Below are positions 1-8,681 of a DNA stretch of 35,937 nucleotides, piece after piece. The first letter of the stretch is position 1. The number at the start of each line of letters is the position of its first letter. Source of the stretch: a virus; the IMG/VR virus record IMGVR_UViG_3300037963_000603, positions 1 through 35,937 of that record, one strand, 5' to 3'. The position numbers and the translations under genes were made by a program. The notes beneath the pieces are model-generated. The model saw only the letters and a program-made list of their open reading frames with translations. It did no database searches and was not told the DNA's origin.

Positions 1-708
1 AGTGTTAGCTGTATTTGCTGTAGTAACAGCAGCTGCAGCATCAGTAGCTGCAGATTGAGCTGTACTAAGGGCTGTCGAAGCATTAGAAGATGCAGTATTA
101 GCCGTAGCAACAGCTGCAGAAGCATTGGTAGCAGCAGTATTTGCTGTACCTGATGCAATATTAGCTGTATTTACAGCATTAGTAGCATTTGTAGAAGCAG
201 TATTTGAAGTTGATACTGCAGCATTTGCACTAGTTACCGCTGTATTTGCATTACCATTGGCAACATTAGCTGTAGTTACAGCAGCTGTTGCATTTGTAGA
301 TGCTGTATTTGCAGTACTAACAGCATTATCAGCTTTTGTATCGGCGTCATTTGCTGTAGCAACAGCAGCAGCAGCCGTTGTATTAGCATCTGCAACTTCA
401 GTATCTGCTTCCTGAGTTACATATAGGTTTTGAGTAAAGTTATTATTTAAATCCTCAGCTTTAATGGCGGAACCTGGGAAAAAAGTAGAACTTAGGTTAT
501 CAATTGCTGTATCACGATAGATACGGATTCCAACACCATTACCAGGAGCACTGGTAAATGCTAGAGTTGTGGCGTTAACAAATGAGAATGCAGTTGTAGC
601 TACTGAATTAAGTGTTACCTTGACGTCAGATTGTTTTAAATATTCAAATGTAAATGAATAGTTCGTTGTTGAACCATTACCTGTGTATAGGTTTTGTGTA
701 GTTGCCAT
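1..708 (-). CDS. Tail fibre protein, N-terminal part (T7 gp17-like), cut by window edge
   Basis: The reading frame is open from the ATG at 708 to base 1 (236 codons), so the C-terminal receptor-binding part lies outside the window. The first ~115 residues (MATTQNLYTGNG start) resemble the T7 gp17 N-terminal domain that attaches the fibre to the tail. From about residue 120 onward the chain is a run of seven-residue Ala/Thr/Asn/Val units (NATAAVT, TANTAST type), as expected for a trimeric coiled-coil shaft. The ATG shares its A with the TAA stop of the preceding internal core gene (TAATG), suggesting coupled translation. It sits just after the core proteins, as in T7. I am sure it is structural; the fibre assignment is strong from order and repeats. 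Confidence 0.85.
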   Translation of the reverse strand, partial: MATTQNLYTGNGSTTNYSFTFEYLKQSDVKVTLNSVATTAFSFVNATTLAFTSAPGNGVGIRIYRDTAIDNLSSTFFPGSAIKAEDLNNNFTQNLYVTQEADTEVADANTTAAAAVATANDADTKADNAVSTANTASTNATAAVTTANVANGNANTAVTSANAAVSTSNTASTNATNAVNTANIASGTANTAATNASAAVATANTASSNASTALSTAQSAATDAAAAVTTANTANT

Positions 709-3700
709 TAGTAACGATTAGTTGGAATGGGCATAATACCCATCAGAGCATTTTCATCATTGATTTTTTTGAGCAAAATACGCTGCTCAATTTCATTACG
801 CATTTCAGGTGTAAGGCTGTCGAAAGCTAATTTTTCAGCTTGTCGCTGGGCTAAACGTAGTTCTAAATGTATCTTATCATACTTATTAATAGGTACGTCT
901 TTAGAAGTTACAAGAGAGCGTCTCATATTCTTTAACTCTGCAATAGTATTACGTGTACTTGCAAGTTTACTGATACGTTTAATTTCTCTACGAAAATAAC
1001 CCATTTTACCCATTTGAGCATTAAGTGTATTACGTTCTTTATAATTTAAATCTACACCATGATGCTTTTTAAATGCTGATGATACATCGTATTCAATATC
1101 ATACAAAAATTTTTCTTCTTCAGTCATGCTTTTATGCACTTTAACCGGAGAATAAGTATTCCAAATACGCTGAAGCATGGTGTATTTATTCGGCGCTTCA
1201 CCACTTACAGGACTAATAACAGTAGGTAATCTATTTGTTTCATCAATCAAACCACCTAGACGGTTACGATTAGACAAATGTCCAAGAATGTCCTGTTCAA
1301 AATCTTTTAAACCAGCATCCAGTAATCTACCAAATTCATTACGCATACCACCTAAAGGTCCAAGAGAGTTGATCTGACCAGCAGACCAACGGCTTGCAGC
1401 AGCTTTATTACCACTCATGGTTTCTACTAAAGGCCGCAATGCAGACAAACCAGCTTGATCAGTCAATGCTGCAGCCAGGATAAAGCTTAGTTTTTCAAAT
1501 GCATTTTCAGTAACAGCTTCACCTAACATATCAAAGTTATCTGCTACGTTAGCAACAGCAGCAACCCAATTACTAATACCAGGACCAAGTAATTCATTGT
1601 ACTCAAATCTCACACCATCAGGTCCAATGATTGAACGTGGTTTAAAGTTACTGTTTTTCATCCTAGCAGTGTTTAGCTGACGGTCAACAGAACCATCACC
1701 AGTTACACTAAACAGTCCATCACCAAAGATTTGATCTTTAATAACACTGCCAATTACCATAGAAGTGAAAAAAGTACCAATAGCTTTTCTGCCAAGAGTA
1801 CGGTTTTTTAAATCAACAATAGTGTTAAGTTTGGCAATATTATCCATCTTGTCAATGTTATGACCCCTAGTACTCAAAATTCTATCTATTGCTTCAGGGT
1901 TTTCAATAAAAGTTTGTGTTTTATTAAATGTTAAATCATTAATATCCTGCTGGAAACTTTTAAAAGGTAGAGGCATGTAATCATCTGCAACTCTTACCAT
2001 GTTCATCATCGTTGTTGGGAACGTGAGGAATGGAGTAAGACCAGGTATAGTTTTAAGCAAACCATCCACTTGTTTACTAAGTCCTGTGTCAAGGTTTAAT
2101 GCAACATCAGCAGTGTTATATTTAACAGCTTGGTCTTTAATAACACCACTAGCATCAAACATGCTGTTGTACTCAGCAGTGGCTAGTTCTTTAATTCTCT
2201 CAGGTGTAGCAGCTTCTCCTAGTTTTTCAAGCTCATCCATGGCACGGAAACGTGCTTGAGCATTAGCTAAGGTAGCACCAGTCCAAGCATCAAAACCAGT
2301 GAACATGTTAGGTACAATACGGAACACAGGATCAGCAGCCATAGCCATTTGTTCCTCATATGTTTTTACAAGGAATTTAAAACCATCATTACCTTGGACG
2401 GCTTCTTGCTCGGCAATATACCTATATTGTTCTAGTTTTTCTTCTTGTTTAAGTACAAGATCAAGACGTGATGAATTTTTTACAGAGTTTGGATTTTGAG
2501 ATGCTTTGGTAAACATCCTACCAGCATAAGGTAGTGCCTTTTGTTGAGTATCAAAAATTGCACTATATGCCATCCAACCACGTTGTAGTGATTTCATATC
2601 TTGACTGATAAGAGCACCAGCAAAGTAAGATACAGGTTCAGATACAAGACCACTTAAGTTACCATACAAAGCTCTAGCAGCAGTCGCAGGAGCTGACAAT
2701 AAACTGTTAAAGTAGTTAGACCTTACAGCTTGTGCAATGATGTTAGGAGTATCGGGATTTGGATCGTAGATAGGTCGTAGATGGACAAACGTATTAAGGA
2801 TGTCATCATTCATCTTAGCAATGGTATTAATTTTACCATCACTGAGTTCATACAACTCTAAGAATGAATCAAGAATTTCAGGTCGATTTTTCTGAAGATA
2901 CATCCAACTTTCAGTAAATTTCTCACTATCATCTTGGATGCCACGCAAAGCTGCAGGATAGTTATTTGTAATGTCATCAGCAATTTGCTGTGGTGTTTTA
3001 AACAAATTCTTAGCACGCTCACCTAAAGCAGCAAGACCTTTTTTTTGAATTGTATAATAACGAGTAGAACCTACAAGTTGTTGTAAGAATTTAATCTTAT
3101 CAAGCAGTTGTTCTTGGGCATTTTCAATAGAAATAGATCCACGATTAAGTCGAATACCTTCAGACAAGTCTGCAATTTGACCAGCCATAGACGTTGCTGT
3201 ATAAGCTTGAGCTTTAGCAATATCCATACCAGTATAGTTCTTAACCATTGTATTAATGGAAGCTAAAGCATCAGTATAACCATCTTTAGCAAGAGTTTCT
3301 ACACCATCTTTAGTCTTGACAATCTGTGGGTCAAGCATACGACGCATGTCGTCAATAGTTGCAGATGGATCAAACAGTTCAAGAACTAAATTTTCAGCAG
3401 CTTCATTAACTTCATTAGAAGTAATTGTAAAATCATCAGCTACCATACCAACACGATCAGCTTCTTTTAGCTGTTGTGTTAATCCAATAGTAATTTCTTC
3501 TACACCACCAGGTGTTTCAGCACCATATTTTAGAGCAGGACCACTGATAAAATTACCAATACGTCCGTTGACAGTACCTTTGTTGGCTTGAATACGTGCA
3601 GCATCAATGCTAGCACCTACTACACCAAAATCGTCTACAGTGCGAATACCTATTTCTTGCCACTCATAAAGATCGTGTACACCTTTAAGGGGTTGATTAG

Positions 3701-4697
3701 GATCCTGTGCTTTAGACATATTGTAATATCCAAGCTCATCCAATGCTTCTTCTTGCTTAGCAGCATACTCTAGTAGAGCTTCTTCAGGCACTTCACTTTT
3801 AGGTTTGGGTTTGTTAGAAGCTAGGTACTTAACGGCTTGTTCACTTTCGCCAACCATAACAGGTGGTTTTTTAAACAAGCGTTTAGTTTGTTCCATAGCA
3901 CCAACAAATTTACCAGCAAAACCAGCAAAAGGAATAATAAAACCAAGAGCAAGTTCTTCGTTAATGTTTTTTTGCCTAAATTTATCCGGTGATTCACCTT
4001 CTAATGTCGCCCAATTATCAGGAATAAAATCCCACGTTTTTGGAAATGTTTTCTTTAACATTCCAGCAATGTTATCGTCCTTTTCATATTGTGTACTGAT
4101 AGCTCCCACAATGGCAGCAGCTCCTGCCTCAACACCCCTAGCACCTATAAATTTCATAAAGGCAGTATTACCAATACCCAGACCAATACTGCTATGTGCT
4201 GCTGTACCCATCGCCATACCTTTACCTTGAAGAAGTATTGTAGGTAAAACAACAGAAGAAATTTGACGTGATGCAGATGCAATCTCATCTTCGTATTTAG
4301 TTGCTTTAGGTATTTGAAGTCCTGTTTTTTTTAATAGTTGGTTTAAACCATCAGTAGCAAAGTCAATAAGACCTTGACCTGGTGAGCTCATCCTCTGCTT
4401 TACTTGTTCAGATGTTTCACCAATAGGCTGACCTAGATAAGTAAAGCCAGTAGGCCGTTCAAAATAAGTAGAACTTTGTTGTTCTTGTGGCACCTCACCC
4501 GTAGGTTGAGGCTGTTGTTGCTGAGGTTGGATTTGACCTGCCGTAGCAGGTTGTGCGGGTGGTTGAGCAAGAATTGCTTCTTCTTCTTCTAACCTAGATT
4601 CAATCTGTTCACGTTGTTCGTTAGTAAGTTGAACTTGCCGTTCTTGCTCATCAAGCACTAAATCTTCACCCAAGCTACGAAAAGTTGAGTCTGTCAT
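708..4697 (-). CDS. Internal virion core protein (T7 gp16-like), 1329 aa
   Basis: T7-like phages carry three internal core proteins that are ejected to form a trans-envelope channel for DNA entry. This is the third and largest (1329 aa; T7 gp16 is about 1318 aa) and lies directly before the tail fibre gene, as in T7. The N-terminus is charged, followed by a Gln/Pro-rich linker around residues 30-75. Short hydrophobic stretches occur later (for example FFTSMVIGSVI around residue 980). I do not see the lytic transglycosylase domain that T7 gp16 carries at its N-terminus; a similar domain is instead at the end of the preceding protein. Identification rests on size and order. Confidence 0.8.
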   Translation of the reverse strand: MTDSTFRSLGEDLVLDEQERQVQLTNEQREQIESRLEEEEAILAQPPAQPATAGQIQPQQQQPQPTGEVPQEQQSSTYFERPTGFTYLGQPIGETSEQVKQRMSSPGQGLIDFATDGLNQLLKKTGLQIPKATKYEDEIASASRQISSVVLPTILLQGKGMAMGTAAHSSIGLGIGNTAFMKFIGARGVEAGAAAIVGAISTQYEKDDNIAGMLKKTFPKTWDFIPDNWATLEGESPDKFRQKNINEELALGFIIPFAGFAGKFVGAMEQTKRLFKKPPVMVGESEQAVKYLASNKPKPKSEVPEEALLEYAAKQEEALDELGYYNMSKAQDPNQPLKGVHDLYEWQEIGIRTVDDFGVVGASIDAARIQANKGTVNGRIGNFISGPALKYGAETPGGVEEITIGLTQQLKEADRVGMVADDFTITSNEVNEAAENLVLELFDPSATIDDMRRMLDPQIVKTKDGVETLAKDGYTDALASINTMVKNYTGMDIAKAQAYTATSMAGQIADLSEGIRLNRGSISIENAQEQLLDKIKFLQQLVGSTRYYTIQKKGLAALGERAKNLFKTPQQIADDITNNYPAALRGIQDDSEKFTESWMYLQKNRPEILDSFLELYELSDGKINTIAKMNDDILNTFVHLRPIYDPNPDTPNIIAQAVRSNYFNSLLSAPATAARALYGNLSGLVSEPVSYFAGALISQDMKSLQRGWMAYSAIFDTQQKALPYAGRMFTKASQNPNSVKNSSRLDLVLKQEEKLEQYRYIAEQEAVQGNDGFKFLVKTYEEQMAMAADPVFRIVPNMFTGFDAWTGATLANAQARFRAMDELEKLGEAATPERIKELATAEYNSMFDASGVIKDQAVKYNTADVALNLDTGLSKQVDGLLKTIPGLTPFLTFPTTMMNMVRVADDYMPLPFKSFQQDINDLTFNKTQTFIENPEAIDRILSTRGHNIDKMDNIAKLNTIVDLKNRTLGRKAIGTFFTSMVIGSVIKDQIFGDGLFSVTGDGSVDRQLNTARMKNSNFKPRSIIGPDGVRFEYNELLGPGISNWVAAVANVADNFDMLGEAVTENAFEKLSFILAAALTDQAGLSALRPLVETMSGNKAAASRWSAGQINSLGPLGGMRNEFGRLLDAGLKDFEQDILGHLSNRNRLGGLIDETNRLPTVISPVSGEAPNKYTMLQRIWNTYSPVKVHKSMTEEEKFLYDIEYDVSSAFKKHHGVDLNYKERNTLNAQMGKMGYFRREIKRISKLASTRNTIAELKNMRRSLVTSKDVPINKYDKIHLELRLAQRQAEKLAFDSLTPEMRNEIEQRILLKKINDENALMGIMPIPTNRY

Positions 4698-4713
4698 CTG
4701 TATTTTTTAATAA

Positions 4714-7356
4714 TTAAAAACCAAACCGTTTTCTGGCTGCTTCTCTATGTTGAGCCATAATTCTACCTTTTTCAGTTGCAGGGTTTACTGCATCCCTTGC
4801 AGTAGTACCAAAACTATCTGCTGCGTCTGGATTAGCACCAGGATTTCCAGCTAGAACTGTTGTGTAGAGTTGTAATAAATTAGCGCCTCGTGTGTCCATA
4901 CCTGCTTTGTTAAACCTATCTTTAAAGTATCGCAACACTGGACCACGTAATTGTTCTTCAAATGTCATACCTGGAGTTACACCGTAAGTAGTCCTTTCAG
5001 GCCCACCAAACTGAATAAGACCTTGGTAGTTGTCACCTTCTCCGCCGACTTCACCTGGATTGTATGTGCCACCAGTTTCAAATCCAATAATAGTAGCCAA
5101 ATCAAGAGGATCTACACCCATTTCTGATGCTACATCTAGTAATGCTTGCCGCTGATTTCCAGTAGCACCACCCATACTAGAACGTAAATACTGAGGCGCA
5201 GTACCTAATGTACTTGCTCCACCTCGTTCAACCTGTTTAGGGTAAATAGAACTCATTAATTCAGCAGCTTCTGTTCGAGCAGCATCGATTAATTTCACAG
5301 CAGGACTAAGTTGAATAAGTTCTTTATTTGTACCATTAATTTCATTATAAGCTTTCCTCATGCTATTAGCTACTTCAGAAACTTTTATATCTAAACTTTC
5401 TGCAACATGCAGCATGTTTCTAGTAGGCAAAAAGACACCATCCTTAGCAGATTTAATAACCTTATCTAATTCTGGTTCAGTGTTAATATAATATGGTTTA
5501 TTTACAATATTTCTTTGGTCAATAAGAATACGTTCATCTAAAAGTTTACGTTTTTGTGCTGCGTATACAGGGTCAGTTGTGATTGCTGGATATGTCCGGG
5601 TATTGTATTTCCCGGACACAGAATAAAAAGGATTAGAAGAATCGGCAGCACCGGCTTTAGCTTGCTCTGCCATAAGTTCGGTTTTTTGAGCTGCTTCTTG
5701 TGGTGTGTGGTTTTTGTTTTGAATAAGATCATCATAGTATTCAGTCGCCATTATTCCTAAACCTGCAAGACGAGCGTTAATTGGTGCATTAACGTCAGTT
5801 GCAAATAATGTTTTAACACTACCAAGTAATGCTTTTTTAAAAGTACCGTATTTTTCTCCATACTTAACATTTTCATATTCTTCTAACTTTTCTGCTGCAT
5901 ATTGCCTTAAGTCTGCAGTTGGTTGCCTATTAACAGTTGAAGTATCAATAGTACCTTGTGCAGCCATTTGCTCAATAAGAAGTTTGGTGGCTTCCGTATC
6001 CCTCTTCATTGAATGTTTGATCATATCTTTAATTACAACAGGAGCTTTAAACCTTTCTTGTGCCATTTCATCTAGTAAAGCTTGCCCATTATTAAGCGGA
6101 TCTTCTTCAACAAATTGTTGTATGTTAGAGTAATTATTTAGTAATTTATTTTGATATTCACTTTCTCCTAGTTTATATTCAGCATCCTCTACTTTTTGTT
6201 TATTGGTTCTGTATTTTGCAAGAGCACCTGCCATCCAAGTTCTTTTAGAAAGAGGTTCACCATCAAACTCTAAAGTTTGTATTAACTCTCTAGTTTCATC
6301 ATTTAACTCGGTATCTGCTACTGCTGCTGCAAAAGTCTCGTGCATACCTTTAAAGCCTTTTAAACTAAACAAGGTTTGTCCGGCTTGCATCAAATCAGCA
6401 TGAGTTGCTGGATTACCCCCACCATATATCAGGGTTGTAGCATTTTCAACACCAATGTCAATTGCTTCTTCAAGCTCTGAAGCCCTTACTTGTACTAGAT
6501 TAGCTTCGTTAAATCGGTTAATATTTTGATAAGCCTTTGAATAAGCCCTAGGTTCAGTGACATTAAATCTTCCATCTAATTCTAATTTAAGTTGTCTTTG
6601 TAATTCTCCTGCATAATATGAGTTACTAATTGCTTGAGCACCAGTAAATGTAGTACCATCACCTGCAGTAAATTTCCTTTCTGTATCACCTAAAGATTGA
6701 CTATAAAGAGCTTTGTAATCTCTTTCATAAAGCATATTATTGTAAATACGCTCACCTCTTCCTGTTAAAACAGGTCCACTTGCAATAGTTTTGGCAGCCT
6801 GAATTTGACTACCACCAGATTCAACGCTATTAGTTAGCGTAATAGCATTTTGTGCTACCTGAGCTTCCTGGGCTTTTCCTTCTAAAACATCATAATCAAT
6901 CTGAGCCTGGGCCTGAATTGTTGGAGTTTCTGCCAGTTTAGCGTGTGCATCAGCTACATCTTTTTTTAGTAGATCTGCATCAATTGCTGTAACTGCTGAT
7001 GCTGCAAATTTACTTAATGAAGAAATACTTGTCAGAATGGCTTGAGTTTTTGCTTGCTGAGCTTGAGCTTCCGCTCCTTCTAATTGAAGACCAGTAACAG
7101 TTTGATTCCGTTCAGATTTAAGGTTTTGAAGTTGAGTGTTAAAATTTTCCCTTTCAATCTGTGCTTCGTATTCATTATTTTCTTTGATTGCTTGGAGATC
7201 ACGGTCTCGCTGTTCTTTTTCAGCTTGACGGTTTTTCTCCATATTTTGGATAATCCGGTTGCTTTCTTCACGCATCCGGTTGATACCCGCTGTACTTAAA
7301 TTTCTTGGTTTAAAACCCCGACTTCGTGAAGCGGGTTGATATTGGATACGTGCCAT
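4714..7356 (-). CDS. Internal virion core protein (T7 gp15 position) with C-terminal transglycosylase-like domain, 880 aa
   Basis: Second of three consecutive core proteins. The N-terminal ~150 residues are rich in Glu, Gln, Lys and Arg and look like coiled coil. The centre is mostly helical. Residues ~730-880 contain a lysozyme/transglycosylase-like segment: a GFETGGTYNPGE stretch supplying a candidate catalytic Glu, then YQGLIQFGG, then a region rich in Tyr and Phe. Such domains open a local hole in peptidoglycan during DNA ejection. In T7 the activity sits on gp16, so here it would have moved to the neighbouring protein. The start ATG lies about 20 bases after the stop of the gp14-like gene. 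The catalytic assignment is inferred from motif shape, not alignment. Confidence 0.75.
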   Translation of the reverse strand: MARIQYQPASRSRGFKPRNLSTAGINRMREESNRIIQNMEKNRQAEKEQRDRDLQAIKENNEYEAQIERENFNTQLQNLKSERNQTVTGLQLEGAEAQAQQAKTQAILTSISSLSKFAASAVTAIDADLLKKDVADAHAKLAETPTIQAQAQIDYDVLEGKAQEAQVAQNAITLTNSVESGGSQIQAAKTIASGPVLTGRGERIYNNMLYERDYKALYSQSLGDTERKFTAGDGTTFTGAQAISNSYYAGELQRQLKLELDGRFNVTEPRAYSKAYQNINRFNEANLVQVRASELEEAIDIGVENATTLIYGGGNPATHADLMQAGQTLFSLKGFKGMHETFAAAVADTELNDETRELIQTLEFDGEPLSKRTWMAGALAKYRTNKQKVEDAEYKLGESEYQNKLLNNYSNIQQFVEEDPLNNGQALLDEMAQERFKAPVVIKDMIKHSMKRDTEATKLLIEQMAAQGTIDTSTVNRQPTADLRQYAAEKLEEYENVKYGEKYGTFKKALLGSVKTLFATDVNAPINARLAGLGIMATEYYDDLIQNKNHTPQEAAQKTELMAEQAKAGAADSSNPFYSVSGKYNTRTYPAITTDPVYAAQKRKLLDERILIDQRNIVNKPYYINTEPELDKVIKSAKDGVFLPTRNMLHVAESLDIKVSEVANSMRKAYNEINGTNKELIQLSPAVKLIDAARTEAAELMSSIYPKQVERGGASTLGTAPQYLRSSMGGATGNQRQALLDVASEMGVDPLDLATIIGFETGGTYNPGEVGGEGDNYQGLIQFGGPERTTYGVTPGMTFEEQLRGPVLRYFKDRFNKAGMDTRGANLLQLYTTVLAGNPGANPDAADSFGTTARDAVNPATEKGRIMAQHREAARKRFGF

Positions 7357-7376
7357 AGAATCAGTGCGTTGTTAAT

Positions 7377-8681
7377 TTAGTCAAATCTGTCATCTACATT
7401 AAAGGAGGGATCGGTTGTAATTTCATTATAGTCGGAAACCTGATCTGAACCATCTTCTCCATCTTCTGGTTTTTCTACTCTTACAACGTCTCCGCGTTCA
7501 AGAGCTCTTTCTAATTTATTTTTCCTATCCTTTTTTAAAGGTTTAGGAACAATAACTTCCATACGATCTAAGAAGATACGTTCTGGTGGCATAACCGGCT
7601 TCGGTTGGTAAGGAAGTTTTTTAGGTCTAAGCATTCTGTTTGCTCTGATATTTAAATCAGCAACGTCACGATCCAACATAATATCTCTAATATTACGTTC
7701 GGATGCTTCAATAGCACTTTCTATGTTGAAATCAATAACTTTATTATTGAATACATATTCCTCTTGTGCAACAGCTATAGCTTGATTAATACGTTCTAGA
7801 TTTAATTGAGCACCAGAAAGTTGCAAACTAGCATCAGCATTAAGTTCTGCCAATTGAATACCAGCTTGTTTGTATTTACCAGATAGTTGGTTATCAAGTG
7901 ACCTAAGTCCACGGTGTAAGGCTGCTTCAGCGCTTTGTTTACTTTTCGCATTTGACCTACCTGCTTGCCCAATTTCTGCTTGACCTCGGGCAACCAAACC
8001 TTCTACCAGAGCTGCTTCTTTTTCAACAGAACCTTGAGTCATTAAATCGTTAATAGTAGATTGTATCTGAAATTGACCGGATCGTTGTCGGTCTTTAATA
8101 CCTTGTATTCTAATACCCTGTTCTTTTGTTGATATTGCACCTTCAAAAAATGCTTGTTGCAAAGAAGATAAATTAGACTCACGAGCTAATCCTTGCTGCA
8201 ATAATGTATCACGCAAGACACCTTCCTCTTGCTCAATAGCAAATTTTTCAGCTTGAGCATTAAAACGAGTTTGTTTCTTGGTAAGTCTTTTGCTTTTCCG
8301 AAACTGTTTCATACTACTTAAATGATTAAGCCGATGAATCCTCCTTCCAAATTTCCAATCTTTTTTTAAAGATTTATAAGCAAAATCTACTTCTTGTTCG
8401 TAATTAGCACGGTCGTTTGCATCTAATAACTTATTATATTTGTTAGTTGCTTTGGCAACTTTAATTTGATGTTTTCTATCTGCTGCGGCGATTTGAAATT
8501 GCCTATTAGCGGCTGATCTAGCAGCAGAAGCAGAACTTATACCACCAAAAATAGAGGCACCAACGCCTAGGGCGCCTAAACCCAAGCCAATTGCAGTTGC
8601 CGGTTCAATGTTCATTTCTAGACCAGAAACAGCAAGCTCCTGATCTAGAATATTATTACCTTTAGGATTAAATTCAACCAT
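7377..8681 (-). CDS. Internal virion core protein (T7 gp14-like), 434 aa
   Basis: First of the three core proteins after tail tubular protein B. Residues ~30-55 form a Gly/Ala-rich hydrophobic segment (AIGLGLGALGVGASIFGG) that could insert in the outer membrane, which fits the gp14 role of forming the outer-membrane pore during ejection. The rest is a long charged, Gln-rich helical region with probable coiled coil, ending in an acidic Asp-rich tail. At 434 aa it is about twice T7 gp14 (196 aa). The ATG sits at the stop of the tail tubular B gene (8681), so the two are translationally coupled. The call rests on gene order and the N-terminal hydrophobic segment. Confidence 0.7.
   Translation of the reverse strand: MVEFNPKGNNILDQELAVSGLEMNIEPATAIGLGLGALGVGASIFGGISSASAARSAANRQFQIAAADRKHQIKVAKATNKYNKLLDANDRANYEQEVDFAYKSLKKDWKFGRRIHRLNHLSSMKQFRKSKRLTKKQTRFNAQAEKFAIEQEEGVLRDTLLQQGLARESNLSSLQQAFFEGAISTKEQGIRIQGIKDRQRSGQFQIQSTINDLMTQGSVEKEAALVEGLVARGQAEIGQAGRSNAKSKQSAEAALHRGLRSLDNQLSGKYKQAGIQLAELNADASLQLSGAQLNLERINQAIAVAQEEYVFNNKVIDFNIESAIEASERNIRDIMLDRDVADLNIRANRMLRPKKLPYQPKPVMPPERIFLDRMEVIVPKPLKKDRKNKLERALERGDVVRVEKPEDGEDGSDQVSDYNEITTDPSFNVDDRFD

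Noticed and set aside
125-415. Ala/Val-rich plus-strand ORF of 96 codons
   Set aside because: It mirrors the repeats of the tail fibre shaft on the opposite strand and has no independent support.
3805-4230. 141-codon plus-strand ORF
   Set aside because: Antisense to the gp16-like core gene; no start context and no recognisable protein features.
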